Positions 1-8,434 of a stretch of 64,000 bases of DNA are shown here, in pieces. The notes beneath the pieces were generated by a model. The model was not told the DNA's origin, made no database searches, and saw nothing but the letters and a program-made list of their open reading frames with translations. The position numbers and the translations under genes are program-made. The stretch lies in the NCBI RefSeq assembly GCF_002902965.1, contig NZ_CP026107.1, positions 1,116,001 to 1,180,000 on the forward strand, written 5' to 3'. Position 1 is the first letter of the stretch. Each line of letters starts with the position of its first letter. Source of the DNA: Paraburkholderia hospita (GTDB taxonomy: Bacteria > Pseudomonadota > Gammaproteobacteria > Burkholderiales > Burkholderiaceae).

Positions 1-337
1 CGTCGCGCAGACGGTCATCGGCATCGACGCCGGCGAACTGCACGAGCCCCAGCCCGTGCAACTGGATCTCGCAATCGGCGTGCCGTCCCTGCGCGCCTGC
101 GAGACGGACCGGATCGACGACACGATCAATTACGCGGCCGTGCGCGCCGAGCTGCACACGCTGCTCGCGACACATAAGGTGCAGCTGCTCGAAGCGCTGG
201 CCGAGCAGATTGCCCGATTGTTGGTCGACAGGTTCGGCGCTCAGTGGGTGCGCGTCAAGTTGTGCAAACCCGCAAAGTTCGACGACGTCGCCGCGGTTGG
301 CGTGATCATCGAGCGGCAGCGCGAGCGCTTTGCGTGA
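1..337 (+). CDS. Dihydroneopterin aldolase-like protein (FolB family), 5' end outside window
   Basis: The reading frame is open from base 2 to the stop at 335-337, so the start lies upstream of the window; the GTG at 56 is internal. Visible features fit the FolB fold: TVIGIDAGELHE at the left edge, then the D-x-I-D-D-T-I-N-Y-A-A-V stretch and the helix with LLEALAEQIARLL. FolB enzymes cleave the side chain of dihydroneopterin to 6-hydroxymethyl-dihydropterin. FolB-like genes occur in bacterial H4MPT clusters, and the facing fae-mch-mtdB-mptG genes suggest a role in methanopterin rather than folate synthesis; that is inference. It is transcribed towards the minus-strand C1 genes, so it probably ends an upstream plus-strand operon. 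Confidence 0.75.
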   Translation, partial: VAQTVIGIDAGELHEPQPVQLDLAIGVPSLRACETDRIDDTINYAAVRAELHTLLATHKVQLLEALAEQIARLLVDRFGAQWVRVKLCKPAKFDDVAAVGVIIERQRERFA

Positions 338-410
338 GACGCGCGTGTATCTCGCATGCCCGTCGGCCTGAGACGGGCACGTCCGCGCGGCCGCAGGCTT
401 AGGGCAGGCT

Positions 411-824
411 TTACTTCGCCGCGGACGGCGTGGCCTTCGCGAGCCCGCACGCCTGATATGCCTCTTGCTGCAGCGCGCGATATTTCTTGGTTTGCGCGCG
501 CGCCCGGTCGACGCGGAATTCATTACCGCCTTCGCCGCCGAGTGTCGCGTACTTCGCGAACGTCATCTGTTCGACGTAATCGTCATACGGTAGGGCGGCC
601 GCAATCTTGTCGATTACGCACGAGCACTTGTAGACATTGGCGAAATCGTGACCGTTGTCGTCCATGCAGCCGAGCACGTATTCGACGCGGCCTTGTGTCG
701 GGTAGTCGTAGCCGCTGGCGGGGGCCTTGTCGCCCGCGGGATCGGCCGCCAGCGCGGCAAGCGGAAGCACTGCAACGCACGCGAACGCCGCGACAGCGAG
801 GCGCGCGCGACAACGTGAGGTCAT
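411..824 (-). CDS. Small secreted cysteine-containing protein of unknown function in the C1 cluster
   Basis: I do not recognise a named family. The 137-residue product starts with a clear Sec signal (MTSRCRARLAVAAFACVAVLPLAALAA), so it is probably periplasmic. The mature part has four cysteines (LGC, KCSC, QACG), enough for two disulfides, and charged helices. An in-frame ATG further upstream (857) would put eleven polar residues before the signal peptide, so the ATG at 824 is preferred. It lies directly downstream of fae on the same strand, separated by a strong GC hairpin. Its position suggests a periplasmic accessory to methanol or formaldehyde metabolism, but nothing in the sequence proves this. 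Confidence 0.7.
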   Translation of the reverse strand: MTSRCRARLAVAAFACVAVLPLAALAADPAGDKAPASGYDYPTQGRVEYVLGCMDDNGHDFANVYKCSCVIDKIAAALPYDDYVEQMTFAKYATLGGEGGNEFRVDRARAQTKKYRALQQEAYQACGLAKATPSAAK

Positions 825-873
825 GTGGAAGCCTTTAGCGTAGGGTTCTGCATCCATCGGTTAAACACGCGCG

Positions 874-916
874 GCGCAACGCGCGGCAGACCTTTGCGGC
901 CCGCCGCGCGTTGCGC
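874..916 (-). terminator. Strong GC-rich stem-loop between fae and the small secreted protein gene
   Basis: Bases 874-887 and 903-916 form a perfect 14-bp inverted repeat (GCGCAACGCGCGGC against its complement) with a 15-base loop. It lies just after the fae stop codon. Read on the minus strand it is followed only by a short GTGTTTAA stretch, so it may be a weak terminator, a processing site or an mRNA-stabilising hairpin that keeps fae transcript high relative to the downstream gene. Confidence 0.5.
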
Positions 917-948
917 GCGCGACACTGCGTGCCATGCATAAGCTGCGC

Positions 949-1458
949 CTAGTTCGGCGCAAACGGGTGCGCAGCCGTTGCCTTCTTCGCTACGACTTCA
1001 GCGGCGTTCGGCTCGCCCGCTACCGCGCGCTGGAGTGCCTCGCGTGTTGCCTTGTAGTTGAACTCCTGGATCTTCTTGTCGTCGTCGGCTTCCCAGTGGA
1101 TGAAGACGCCGACGCAGATGAACAGGTCGTCGGCTTCGTCCTTCGGAATCGTGCCGTCTTCGACGCAATCCGCGACGGCGAGCGCTACCGCGTGCTGCGC
1201 CGGGCCGAACATCTGCACGGCCTGCTTTGCGCCCTTGATGGTCACCTTGTTGAACAGCACGGTGTTGGGCTTGGTCAGCAGATTCGGCGCAACGACGGCG
1301 AGCAGCGACGTGAAGCCGTCCTTGTTGTTGGTGAGCGCGTGGCAGAAAGCCGATTCGGCTGCTGAGCCTCGCGGCCCGATGATCAGATCGATGTGGGCGA
1401 CTTCGTTGCCCTCGCCGATAAGCGACTCGCCTACCATTACGCGGTTGATCTTGGCCAT
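949..1458 (-). CDS. fae: Formaldehyde-activating enzyme
   Basis: Fae condenses formaldehyde with tetrahydromethanopterin to methylene-H4MPT, the entry step of the cytosolic H4MPT formaldehyde-oxidation pathway. The 169-residue length and sequence ([17 protein letters not shown] near the N-terminus, then [10 protein letters not shown] with the conserved histidine, and the later [19 protein letters not shown]) are typical of the family. The start at 1458 is chosen because GGAGGAA lies at the right distance upstream; the frame stays open 45 codons further but without family similarity. The 135-base gap to the upstream CitG-like gene is long enough for its own promoter, which would suit an enzyme usually made in large amounts. 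Downstream is a 14-bp stem hairpin. Confidence 0.97.
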   Translation of the reverse strand: MAKINRVMVGESLIGEGNEVAHIDLIIGPRGSAAESAFCHALTNNKDGFTSLLAVVAPNLLTKPNTVLFNKVTIKGAKQAVQMFGPAQHAVALAVADCVEDGTIPKDEADDLFICVGVFIHWEADDDKKIQEFNYKATREALQRAVAGEPNAAEVVAKKATAAHPFAPN

Positions 1459-1593
1459 GCTGTTCCTCCAGTGAATTGGGTCTGTCGACGTGTGACGAAC
1501 TCGCGACGCGTGGCGACCAACCGCGCGTTGTTTGAGGGGGACGCACCGCGTTTCCGTGTAACAGGAACCATGCCAATTGATCTCGCGATGCAC

Positions 1594-2475
1594 TCAGACG
1601 GTGTCGCAAGTGAAGCGCTGAGGGTCGAGCAGGGCGGCGACAAACAGCGTCGCGACGCTCAGATCGGCGCTCGTGCCTGGGTTGACGCCTTGCGCCTTCA
1701 GTTCGGCATCCCATGCATCGAGCCGCGCGGCGTGCGCGGGAGTGTCCGCGCCGAGCCATTGCGCGTGGCGTTCGCGCGCCTCTCGCGTGACACTTTGCGC
1801 CACGGCCACGCCATGCTTGCGCAGTATGTGCGAATCGGGCCACGCGCCGAGGAAGGTGAGAAAGACGTCGAGCGTGATAGCGGTCGGCGTGCTGCAGTGC
1901 GATTGCGCGATCGTATCGAGGCCCGAGCCGAAGATGTCCGCGAAGCCGTTCGCGTATTGACGCGCGATGCTGTCGCGTTCTGCGGCCAGCGACATTGCTT
2001 CGCGCAGATCGACGGTGGGCGGCGCATGCACCGATTGCTCCGGCGCGTCGCCCAGTCCACCGGGATTGGCGAGCGCGATCGCACGATATGCGGCGCGCGC
2101 GTCGTCGACGTCGAGACGCGAGAGGACGTTTTCGACGGATGCTTGCCAGCGTGTGGCGTCGAGCGGTGCGGTGTCGCTCAAGGGTTCTAGCGCGGCAGCA
2201 AGCGGCGCGACCAGCAACACGATGCCGAGATTCGTATTGCATCCGGCGACCTGCTGCGTGCGCGTCACGGCATCGAGAATGCGCGTGCCGACGCGCGCGC
2301 CGCGCGCGAACAGCGCAGGCGCGGCGGCCTCCGCGCTGTCGATGAACTGCGCGGCCTGCATCCCGTGTCCCGCGCTCGCGATGCTGACATTGCCCGGCTT
2401 CGCCGCTTCGACGTCGAGCCGGCACGCGCGCAGGAACGCGTCGGGCGCGCGAGAAAGGGGATCGCTAGCGCCCAT
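1594..2475 (-). CDS. CitG/MdcB-like (triphosphoribosyl-dephospho-CoA synthase family) protein of the H4MPT cluster
   Basis: The product (293 residues from the ATG at 2475) resembles the CitG family, with the motif LDVEAAKPGNVSIAS near the N-terminus and the later CNTNLGIVLLVAPLA and GVNPGTSADLSVATLF segments. In citrate or malonate decarboxylase systems CitG makes the prosthetic-group precursor, but no such decarboxylase is encoded here. A CitG-like gene is a regular member of bacterial H4MPT/formaldehyde clusters, so a role in making the methanopterin or methanofuran-type cofactor is likely; the reaction is unknown to me. The start overlaps the end of the upstream ATP-grasp gene by 11 bases, showing translational coupling. 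Longer starts would extend further into that gene. Confidence 0.85.
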   Translation of the reverse strand: MGASDPLSRAPDAFLRACRLDVEAAKPGNVSIASAGHGMQAAQFIDSAEAAAPALFARGARVGTRILDAVTRTQQVAGCNTNLGIVLLVAPLAAALEPLSDTAPLDATRWQASVENVLSRLDVDDARAAYRAIALANPGGLGDAPEQSVHAPPTVDLREAMSLAAERDSIARQYANGFADIFGSGLDTIAQSHCSTPTAITLDVFLTFLGAWPDSHILRKHGVAVAQSVTREARERHAQWLGADTPAHAARLDAWDAELKAQGVNPGTSADLSVATLFVAALLDPQRFTCDTV

Positions 2476-3469
2476 GGAGCGGCACGGCAGGCTGCAGCAG
2501 CGTCGATGTGCGACTCGCCGCGAGCTTGCGATCGAGCAGATCATCGACCAGCGCCGCGGCGATATCGACGGTCGTCACCGATTGCAGTCCACGCCACGCC
2601 GCGACACCGTTCACTTCGAGCACAAGCGGCGCGCCTGTTTCGCCCGGCATCGACAGATCGGGGATCAGGTCGACGCCCGCGTAATCGAGCCCGAGCGCGG
2701 CCGTCGCGCGCTCGGCGAGGCTCGCGAGCGCCGGATCCAGTTCGGCCGGTTCGCAGCGTGCGCCGCGCGCGACGTTGTGTATCCAGCCGCGCCCGCCCGT
2801 TCGCCGCATCGCAGCAACCGCGCGTGAGCCGATCACGAGCACGCGCCAGTCGTACGCTCCAGGCCGCGCGCGCGCACTGCCGACGAAGCGCTGCAGATAC
2901 GCGACCTCGCGATAGCTGCGCAGCGGCGGCAGCGGTGTCAACGCGCCGTTCGACGCGTTCGCGCCGAGCCGCCGCAAGCCCTTGCCTTGCGAGCCGAACA
3001 GCGGCTTGATCACGACCCGGCGCGCGGCCGCCGCCTCGCGCATCAGCACGCGCTGCGCGAAGGCCGCCGATTCCGTCGCCCACGCGGGTGGCGTCGGCAC
3101 GCCCGCGCGATGCAGCAGGAAGCTCGTCATCGATTTGTCGACGCTGCGCTCGATAGCACGCGCGTCGTTGTAGACGGGCACACCGCACTCGCGCAGCGCG
3201 TGCAGGATGCCGAGGCGCAGCGTGACCTGCTCGAACGTGCCGCCCGCGATGCCGCGCACGAACACCGCATCGGGCAGGTCGCGCGCGAAGCCCGGAATGG
3301 CGAGGCCAAACGGCGACCACGACGTGTCGATGCGGCAGGCGGCGAGATCGACGCAGCGCGCATCGACGCCGCGCGCGCGGAACGCTTTCTTGAGGCGTCC
3401 CGTGTGCCAGCCGGTTTCGTCGGTCATGATCGCGACGCGCAGGCCGCTTGCCGCCGATACGTCGCTCAT
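2465..3469 (-). CDS. RimK-like ATP-grasp ligase of the H4MPT biosynthesis cluster
   Basis: ATP-grasp enzymes join a carboxylate to an amine through an acyl phosphate. This 334-residue protein has the glycine-rich ATP loop (VVIKPLFGSQGKGLRRLG near residue 150) and the metal-binding end (PLVLEVNGVAAWRG near residue 300). It resembles RimK and the archaeal MptN/CofE-type glutamyl ligases, and RimK-like genes are standard in bacterial H4MPT clusters. Addition of a glutamyl or similar side chain to the pterin cofactor is the natural inference. Its ATG overlaps the mch stop as ATGA, and its 3' end overlaps the CitG-like gene, so mch, this gene and the CitG-like gene are one coupled operon. Confidence 0.85.
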   Translation of the reverse strand: MSDVSAASGLRVAIMTDETGWHTGRLKKAFRARGVDARCVDLAACRIDTSWSPFGLAIPGFARDLPDAVFVRGIAGGTFEQVTLRLGILHALRECGVPVYNDARAIERSVDKSMTSFLLHRAGVPTPPAWATESAAFAQRVLMREAAAARRVVIKPLFGSQGKGLRRLGANASNGALTPLPPLRSYREVAYLQRFVGSARARPGAYDWRVLVIGSRAVAAMRRTGGRGWIHNVARGARCEPAELDPALASLAERATAALGLDYAGVDLIPDLSMPGETGAPLVLEVNGVAAWRGLQSVTTVDIAAALVDDLLDRKLAASRTSTLLQPAVPLHGR

Positions 3470-4572
3470 GGCGCCCCCGGACTGGTGATGCCCGGCGTGC
3501 CTGGCTCGGCCGCCGCCGGTTCATCGTCCGCAACGAACGCGTCGCCTTGCCAGAGAGCATGCAGCAGCGCGCCGTCGAGCCGGCCGCCGCGATAGGTCGC
3601 ACCGCTTTCGAGGCTGCTGACCCACACCTCGGCGGGCGCAAACAGCGACGCGTCGATCTGATAAAAGTCGTGATTGAACGACGCGAAAATTTCGGCGAAC
3701 GGCCGCCCGTAGTCGCGCGAATTCGACGACGGCAACTCGGCCGCCAGCCGCCGCGCAACGGCGTCGCGCGTCACCGTCAGATGCACGCGACCGCCGTAGA
3801 GGATCGCGTCGTTGGTGCGTCCCATCGCGGCGAGGCCATCGGGCGCGGGCGGCGGCAGCGGCGCCGTGCCGCTCGCTTCAACGATTTCGCCGAGCGGCAC
3901 GCCGAGCACATGCGCCTTGTGCAGCGCGACCTCGACCACGCGCGCGACGATCTGCACCGTCCCGGCGACAGACTGCGTCGGCGTGACGATCACGGTCAGC
4001 TTCTCGGGCGCGAGGCCGCAGTCGCCGACGATCTTTTCGAGCACCGCTTGCGGCGGCGGCTGGCCGACTTCCATCACCAGCATGCCAGCGTCGTGCGCGT
4101 CGCGGTAGCCTAGCTCGTCGAACAGCGTCTCCTTGCCGGCCAGCGCGCGCGCCGGTCCCGAGCCGAGCGAAAAGAACTTCTTGCCGTTGTTCTGTTCCTT
4201 GCTCGCGGAAAGACTCCAGCCCGCGTACTGGCTGCCGAGGCAGGCGAGCACGGGCGACGCCGTATGCACTTCGATCATCGCGGGCCAGAGCGGCTCCTGC
4301 TCGGCGCTGATGCGCGTCTCGATGCGGCCGAGGCCACCCATGCAGATGCGCGCGATCATCACGCCCGCCTCGACGCAGCCGGGCGTCGCGATGCCCGCGT
4401 CGACGATCGTCGGTCCGAACGCGTGACGCGACGACGCGATGCGCAGCCGCGCGACATCCGCGAGCAGTTGCGCGACGAGCGGCGCGGCGAGCGCGTTGAC
4501 GCTGGGCGCGTCACGGGCGATGGGCGGCGGCGCGTTGCCGTTATGGTCAGCCGTGTGAGTCGACGAGTTCAT
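3466..4572 (-). CDS. mch: Methenyltetrahydromethanopterin cyclohydrolase
   Basis: Mch hydrolyses methenyl-H4MPT to N5-formyl-H4MPT in the cytosol, the third step from formaldehyde. The 368-residue protein carries family segments such as GPTIVDAGIATPGCVEAG, ACLGSQYAGWSLS, FSLGSGPARALAGKE and SSNSRDYGRPFAEIFASFNHDFY. The start at 4572 gives the usual length; a start 28 codons earlier is possible but adds unconserved residues that run into the upstream gene. It overlaps the upstream ATP-grasp gene by 26 bases and the downstream RimK-like gene by 4 (ATGA). The C-terminal 25 residues are rich in proline, alanine and glutamate and probably disordered. Confidence 0.96.
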   Translation of the reverse strand: MNSSTHTADHNGNAPPPIARDAPSVNALAAPLVAQLLADVARLRIASSRHAFGPTIVDAGIATPGCVEAGVMIARICMGGLGRIETRISAEQEPLWPAMIEVHTASPVLACLGSQYAGWSLSASKEQNNGKKFFSLGSGPARALAGKETLFDELGYRDAHDAGMLVMEVGQPPPQAVLEKIVGDCGLAPEKLTVIVTPTQSVAGTVQIVARVVEVALHKAHVLGVPLGEIVEASGTAPLPPPAPDGLAAMGRTNDAILYGGRVHLTVTRDAVARRLAAELPSSNSRDYGRPFAEIFASFNHDFYQIDASLFAPAEVWVSSLESGATYRGGRLDGALLHALWQGDAFVADDEPAAAEPGTPGITSPGAP

Positions 4573-5752
4573 GGCAAGGTTCGGGGCTGGTTTCGATGCG
4601 TTGCAAAAGTCGTTGCGTCTGGTGTTGCAGCTCGCGTTGCAGGGCGGTGCGCCCACCCGACATCCGGCCCGTCACGAGCACCGTGCAGACGGGCTGGCCG
4701 GCTTCGATGCGCGTGCCCGGGTTCGGAATGTCGTGACAGACAGGATCGACGAACAGCGCATCGCTGAAGCGGCGCGTCACCGTGAAGGCGGTCGGCGCGA
4801 ACACGACCTGTTGTGCGACACGGCATTGCGGCGCGCCCGCGCGCTCGGGCGGCAGACGGTCATGCAGGCACGCGTCGATATGCGCGGCGAGCAATCCACG
4901 CGGCCACGCGTCGCGCCACGCGCGCTCGTACAGCGCCATCGTCGACGACGGCCGCGCGTTGACTTCGAGCACGCGGATCGCATCGCCGTCGAGCAGGAAA
5001 TCGAGGCTGTTGAGTCCGCTCAGATTCGCGCGCGCCGCTATGGAGCGCACCGCGTCATCGATTTGCCGCGCAATGCTCGCAGGCAGATCGACGGGACCGA
5101 GCGAACCCGCGTGCAGATACGGCAGCGTGCCGCTCGTCACGCAAAGCTGCTCTGCGTAGCCGACCACGAAAGCTTCACGCCGCGCCGCGAGAAAGAGCGC
5201 CGACATTGGCAGTCCTTCGTTCACGCGCTGAAAGTAGCCGTCGCGTGTATCGGCGCTCTCCGCTGGACGGATATGCGTGCCGCCGCAGCCATCGGCGGCT
5301 TTGTGCAGCCAGCCTTCGGGCCGCTCGGGCGGCAAGAAAGCAACCTCGGGATGCGCGATGCGCAGTTCATCGAGCAACGGGAAAAAGCGCCTCGGATCGC
5401 GCACGGCCGCCGTCGCGTCGGCGTCGTTGCCGATCAGGCGCGGCAGTTTCGCCGTCTGTTGCAGCCAGTCGATGTGCGGCTCGATCCCGCTGCCAACCAC
5501 GTAACCGATCAGCTTGGGCAGCCGCACGACGCGTTCGAGCGCAGCCTGGAGCTTGTCCCGATCGATCGATAAACCGCTGCCGCCCGTATCGAGCCACAGC
5601 TTCGCGTAGCGGCGCGTGTCGCGGTCGCCGAACAGGTCGAGCGCGGCCACCTGATAACCGCCATGCGCGGCGGATTGCGCGAGCATGCGCGCCGACAGGC
5701 CCGCCACTGCGACGAACGGCGCGGATGTGGAACCGGCTGCGCTGAAAGGCAT
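4547..5752 (-). CDS. ATP-grasp protein of the H4MPT cluster (carboligase type)
   Basis: This 401-residue protein has an ATP-grasp layout: an N-terminal Rossmann-like segment (AALDLFGDRDTRRYAKLWL), a nucleotide-binding middle (GWLHKAADGCGGTHIRP near residue 150) and the magnesium-binding segment LNSLDFLLDGDAIRVLEVNARPS near residue 265. Related ATP-grasp genes next to mch are known in Methylobacterium and other methylotrophs and are linked to dephospho-H4MPT synthesis, although the precise reaction is not established as far as I know. It is the second ATP-grasp gene of the cluster, and the two bracket mch. It follows mtdB by 33 bases and overlaps mch by 26, consistent with one transcript. Confidence 0.85.
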   Translation of the reverse strand: MPFSAAGSTSAPFVAVAGLSARMLAQSAAHGGYQVAALDLFGDRDTRRYAKLWLDTGGSGLSIDRDKLQAALERVVRLPKLIGYVVGSGIEPHIDWLQQTAKLPRLIGNDADATAAVRDPRRFFPLLDELRIAHPEVAFLPPERPEGWLHKAADGCGGTHIRPAESADTRDGYFQRVNEGLPMSALFLAARREAFVVGYAEQLCVTSGTLPYLHAGSLGPVDLPASIARQIDDAVRSIAARANLSGLNSLDFLLDGDAIRVLEVNARPSSTMALYERAWRDAWPRGLLAAHIDACLHDRLPPERAGAPQCRVAQQVVFAPTAFTVTRRFSDALFVDPVCHDIPNPGTRIEAGQPVCTVLVTGRMSGGRTALQRELQHQTQRLLQRIETSPEPCHELVDSHG

Positions 5753-5785
5753 CGCGTCGCCTCGCTTAGGTCGTGCGTTCGTGCG

Positions 5786-6712
5786 CTAGCTGCGTTCGGC
5801 GACGACCGCGCGCGCTTCGTCGAACGCTTCGGTGAAGCCGAAATACGCAGGCTTTCCCGCCGTGCGCATCCGCGTGAACAGGCGATGTTCGACCTGATAC
5901 TTCACGTTGCCTATCGCGAGTGCGCCGATGCCGATTGCATCGGGCCGCACGGCGCCACCGAGCGGCTTGCCGTCGTCCATCACGTTGACGCCGGCGATGC
6001 CCTCGGGCGGCACGGCGTTGACGTCGGCGGCGATCAGCAGGCGCGGCGCCTGCGCGAGATCGGCGGCGCTCATCACCTGGACGCCCGCGGCTGCCGTCGC
6101 GAACACGATGTCCGCATGGGTCAGCGCGGCGTGCAGTGTCTGCGGCGTGCCCGTGCCGACGCCCGAGGTCTTGATGCCGAACCGCTCGTCGACGTCATGG
6201 CTCGCGCGTTCGGCGCGCGCGGCGTCGGAATGGCTCGCGATGGTCACATGCGCGCCGAGCGTCGCCGCGATGGCGGCCGTGACGCGGCCCACGGCGCCCG
6301 TGCCGCCGAGTATCAGCACGTGCTTGTCCTTCAGTTCCTCGTCGTGCTGCACCTTCAGATGACATTCGACTAGCGCGACGAGCGCCCCTGAAGTCGTGTA
6401 CGCGCCGCTCGGGTCGGCGAACACGGAGACTTCGAACGGCGGCACCATCGCTTCGCGCGCGCGGTCGAGCATGTCGGCGGCGAGCATCACATCGCGTCCG
6501 CCGATAAAGATACCCGTGCGCGACACGCCTTTCGGGCCGCGCGAAAAGATCGCGTCCTGGGTCAGTTGCACGACGTTGCGCACATCGACACCGCAATACG
6601 GCACGACGATCTGATAACCGGCGTCGGCGGCCATGTTGACGTCGAACGGGCTCATCTGCGGCGTCGGCGTGAACATGTGCAGAATGTAGGGCCTTTCAGT
6701 GGTTTGTGACAT
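5786..6712 (-). CDS. mtdB: Methylenetetrahydromethanopterin dehydrogenase
   Basis: MtdB oxidises methylene-H4MPT to methenyl-H4MPT with NAD(P)+, between Fae and Mch. The 308-residue protein begins with the family-typical YILHMFTPTPQMSPFDVNMA and has a Rossmann loop HVLILGGTGAVGRV (residues 131-144). The C-terminal ADVNAVPPEGIAG and DAIGIGALAIG segments are also typical. MtdB and the MtdA type (which also uses tetrahydrofolate) are related; position beside mch and mptG favours MtdB. It lies between mptG and the carboligase-type ATP-grasp gene, all on the minus strand with short gaps. Confidence 0.94.
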   Translation of the reverse strand: MSQTTERPYILHMFTPTPQMSPFDVNMAADAGYQIVVPYCGVDVRNVVQLTQDAIFSRGPKGVSRTGIFIGGRDVMLAADMLDRAREAMVPPFEVSVFADPSGAYTTSGALVALVECHLKVQHDEELKDKHVLILGGTGAVGRVTAAIAATLGAHVTIASHSDAARAERASHDVDERFGIKTSGVGTGTPQTLHAALTHADIVFATAAAGVQVMSAADLAQAPRLLIAADVNAVPPEGIAGVNVMDDGKPLGGAVRPDAIGIGALAIGNVKYQVEHRLFTRMRTAGKPAYFGFTEAFDEARAVVAERS

Positions 6713-6805
6713 GGAGTCGGCTCTTTCGTAGTCAAAAGCGGGGCTTGCGCGACCCTTGATGGGCGCGCAGGCATTCGATCGGTCGGCGGATTGCGGGCAT
6801 CCGGC

Positions 6806-7855
6806 TCATTGCGCGTCGATGCCGAAGCGCGGCTGCTGGACGGCATAGAAGCGCGCGCCGCAATTGCGGCCGCGCGTCACCGAGCACACGATGCCGGGGA
6901 ATTCGCGCGTCGCCGCGCGGGCTGCCGCGAGCGCGTCGTCGGCATGGCGCGAGCTCTGCACGAACGCGAAGCCCGTCGGGCCCCACGAGCTTTGCCCGAC
7001 GCCCGCTGTCTGGTTCGCCGCGATGGCCTGCAAGGCCGCCGCGACGGCGGGGCTGGAGTAGACGCCGCCTTGCACGGGCGCGAAGTATTCACCGATCGAC
7101 TGCTGAACCTCGCTGACGCCGGCGGCGAACGCGTCGAAGTCGCCTTGCGCCATGCCGGGCAGCACGCGCATCAGCAGTTGATGGCAGACGTGCGCGGCGA
7201 GAGTCTGCGGGAAGGGCGGCAGCGCTGCGAGGCCGCGCTTTTCGTCTTCGCCGTGCAGGCCTTCGCGCGTGGTGTCGTCGATCAGCACGATGCGCCAGTC
7301 GTCGGGAAACGGCTGGCGCGCGATCAGCGGCGGCAAGGCGGCGCGCGTTGCCACGCCCGCTGTCATGCGGCCCGGCCCACCGTCGACGAGCAACCCGCCA
7401 TGATCGAAACCGAGCACGCCGATGCCGGAACGCGCGCCGCGTCCGAGGCGTTGCGCGAGTTCCGCCGTCGTTGCCGCGATGCCGACCAGCCGCGCGTACG
7501 CGGTGCCGACCGCGAGCGCGAGCTGCGTGCCCGAGCCGATGCCGCAATGCGCGCGCGCCGCCTGTTCCACTTCGACGGAAACGGGCGGCCCGCCATAGGC
7601 GTCGTGCAGCAGCGCGAGATAGCGCTCGATGCGCTCGCGTTGCGCGTCGGTGGTAGCGCCTTCGATCTGCGCGTCGTCGGCGGGCCGCGCGGTGACGCGC
7701 GTGCCGCATCCTTCGATGACGACGCCGACGCTGCCGAACGCGCGTCCAAGCGATCCGTTGGGATCGAGAAAGCCCATGTGCAGCCGGCCGGGCGCTTCAA
7801 CGGTGATCGCCGAGATGGCAGGCAGTGTCGACGTGCGTTCGGATGACATCCGCAT
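6806..7855 (-). CDS. mptG: Beta-ribofuranosylaminobenzene 5'-phosphate synthase
   Basis: This enzyme (beta-RFAP synthase) joins a para-hydroxybenzoate or para-aminobenzoate-type acid to phosphoribosyl pyrophosphate with loss of CO2 and is the first committed step of methanopterin synthesis. The 349-residue protein has GHMP-superfamily features: APGRLHMGFLDPNG at residues 21-34 and the phosphate-binding-like loop CGIGSGTQLALAVG at 104-117; QSSWGPTGFAF lies near residue 290. The start at 7855 has AAGGAAG upstream; the next ATG, two codons on, is less well spaced. It is the first gene of the mptG-mtdB-ATP-grasp-mch-RimK-CitG-fae series and follows the pterin dehydratase gene by 192 bases. Confidence 0.93.
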   Translation of the reverse strand: MRMSSERTSTLPAISAITVEAPGRLHMGFLDPNGSLGRAFGSVGVVIEGCGTRVTARPADDAQIEGATTDAQRERIERYLALLHDAYGGPPVSVEVEQAARAHCGIGSGTQLALAVGTAYARLVGIAATTAELAQRLGRGARSGIGVLGFDHGGLLVDGGPGRMTAGVATRAALPPLIARQPFPDDWRIVLIDDTTREGLHGEDEKRGLAALPPFPQTLAAHVCHQLLMRVLPGMAQGDFDAFAAGVSEVQQSIGEYFAPVQGGVYSSPAVAAALQAIAANQTAGVGQSSWGPTGFAFVQSSRHADDALAAARAATREFPGIVCSVTRGRNCGARFYAVQQPRFGIDAQ

Positions 7856-8047
7856 TCGAGAGCTTCCTTGTCGAGTCGTATGGGCGTGGGGCGCCGCAAT
7901 AAAACGGCGCGGAACCGCCGCAGCGGCGCGGTTCCGGAGTCAGGCAAGAGCCGTACCACGCGCGACACGGCGCGCGATCCGTGCGATCCGCGCGACCGCC
8001 GTGCGATCAGCCCGTGATCCAGCCCGCGCGCCTTCGCGCGAACGCCG

Positions 8048-8434
8048 TCAGCTCTTCGGCGCGTCGTACTTGATATAGCGGAAGCGCTGATCGTCGGCGG
8101 GCGTGCCTTCGAGCGGGCCGCCTTCCTTGCCCGGCTGCCACCCGATGACCTCTTCGATCTTCCGCGCGAGCGTGAAGTCCTTGTCGGTGATGCCCTTGGC
8201 GGAATGCGTCTTCAGCTTCACGACGACGAACGCATACGACACCGTCAGATCCGGGTGATGCCACGCTGCTTCGGCAAGATGGCCGACGGTGTTGACCACC
8301 ATCAGCGTGCCTTTCCAGCCTTCCGTGCGGTACTTGCGCCGCAGCCAGCCGTCTTCGAGATACCAGTGCTGCAATGGGCCTTCGAGCTTCTTCTGGATTT
8401 CCTCGTCGGAATACACCTGTTCGCTTTGTGCCAT
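8048..8434 (-). CDS. Pterin-4-alpha-carbinolamine dehydratase
   Basis: Members of the PhhB/DcoH family dehydrate 4a-hydroxy-tetrahydropterins. The 128-residue product shows the family signature: HWYLEDGWLRRKYRTEGWKGTL, then VGHLAEAAWHHPDLTVSYAFVVVKLKTH with the E-A-x-x-H-H-P-D core, then the GITDKDFTLARKIEEVIGW end. The ATG at 8434 is preceded by a good GGAGG; the upstream extension is not conserved. No phenylalanine hydroxylase is nearby. Placement at the head of the H4MPT genes and opposite xoxF suggests the substrate is a methanopterin-type pterin, as proposed for similar genes in other methylotrophs. This is inference. Confidence 0.92.
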   Translation of the reverse strand: MAQSEQVYSDEEIQKKLEGPLQHWYLEDGWLRRKYRTEGWKGTLMVVNTVGHLAEAAWHHPDLTVSYAFVVVKLKTHSAKGITDKDFTLARKIEEVIGWQPGKEGGPLEGTPADDQRFRYIKYDAPKS

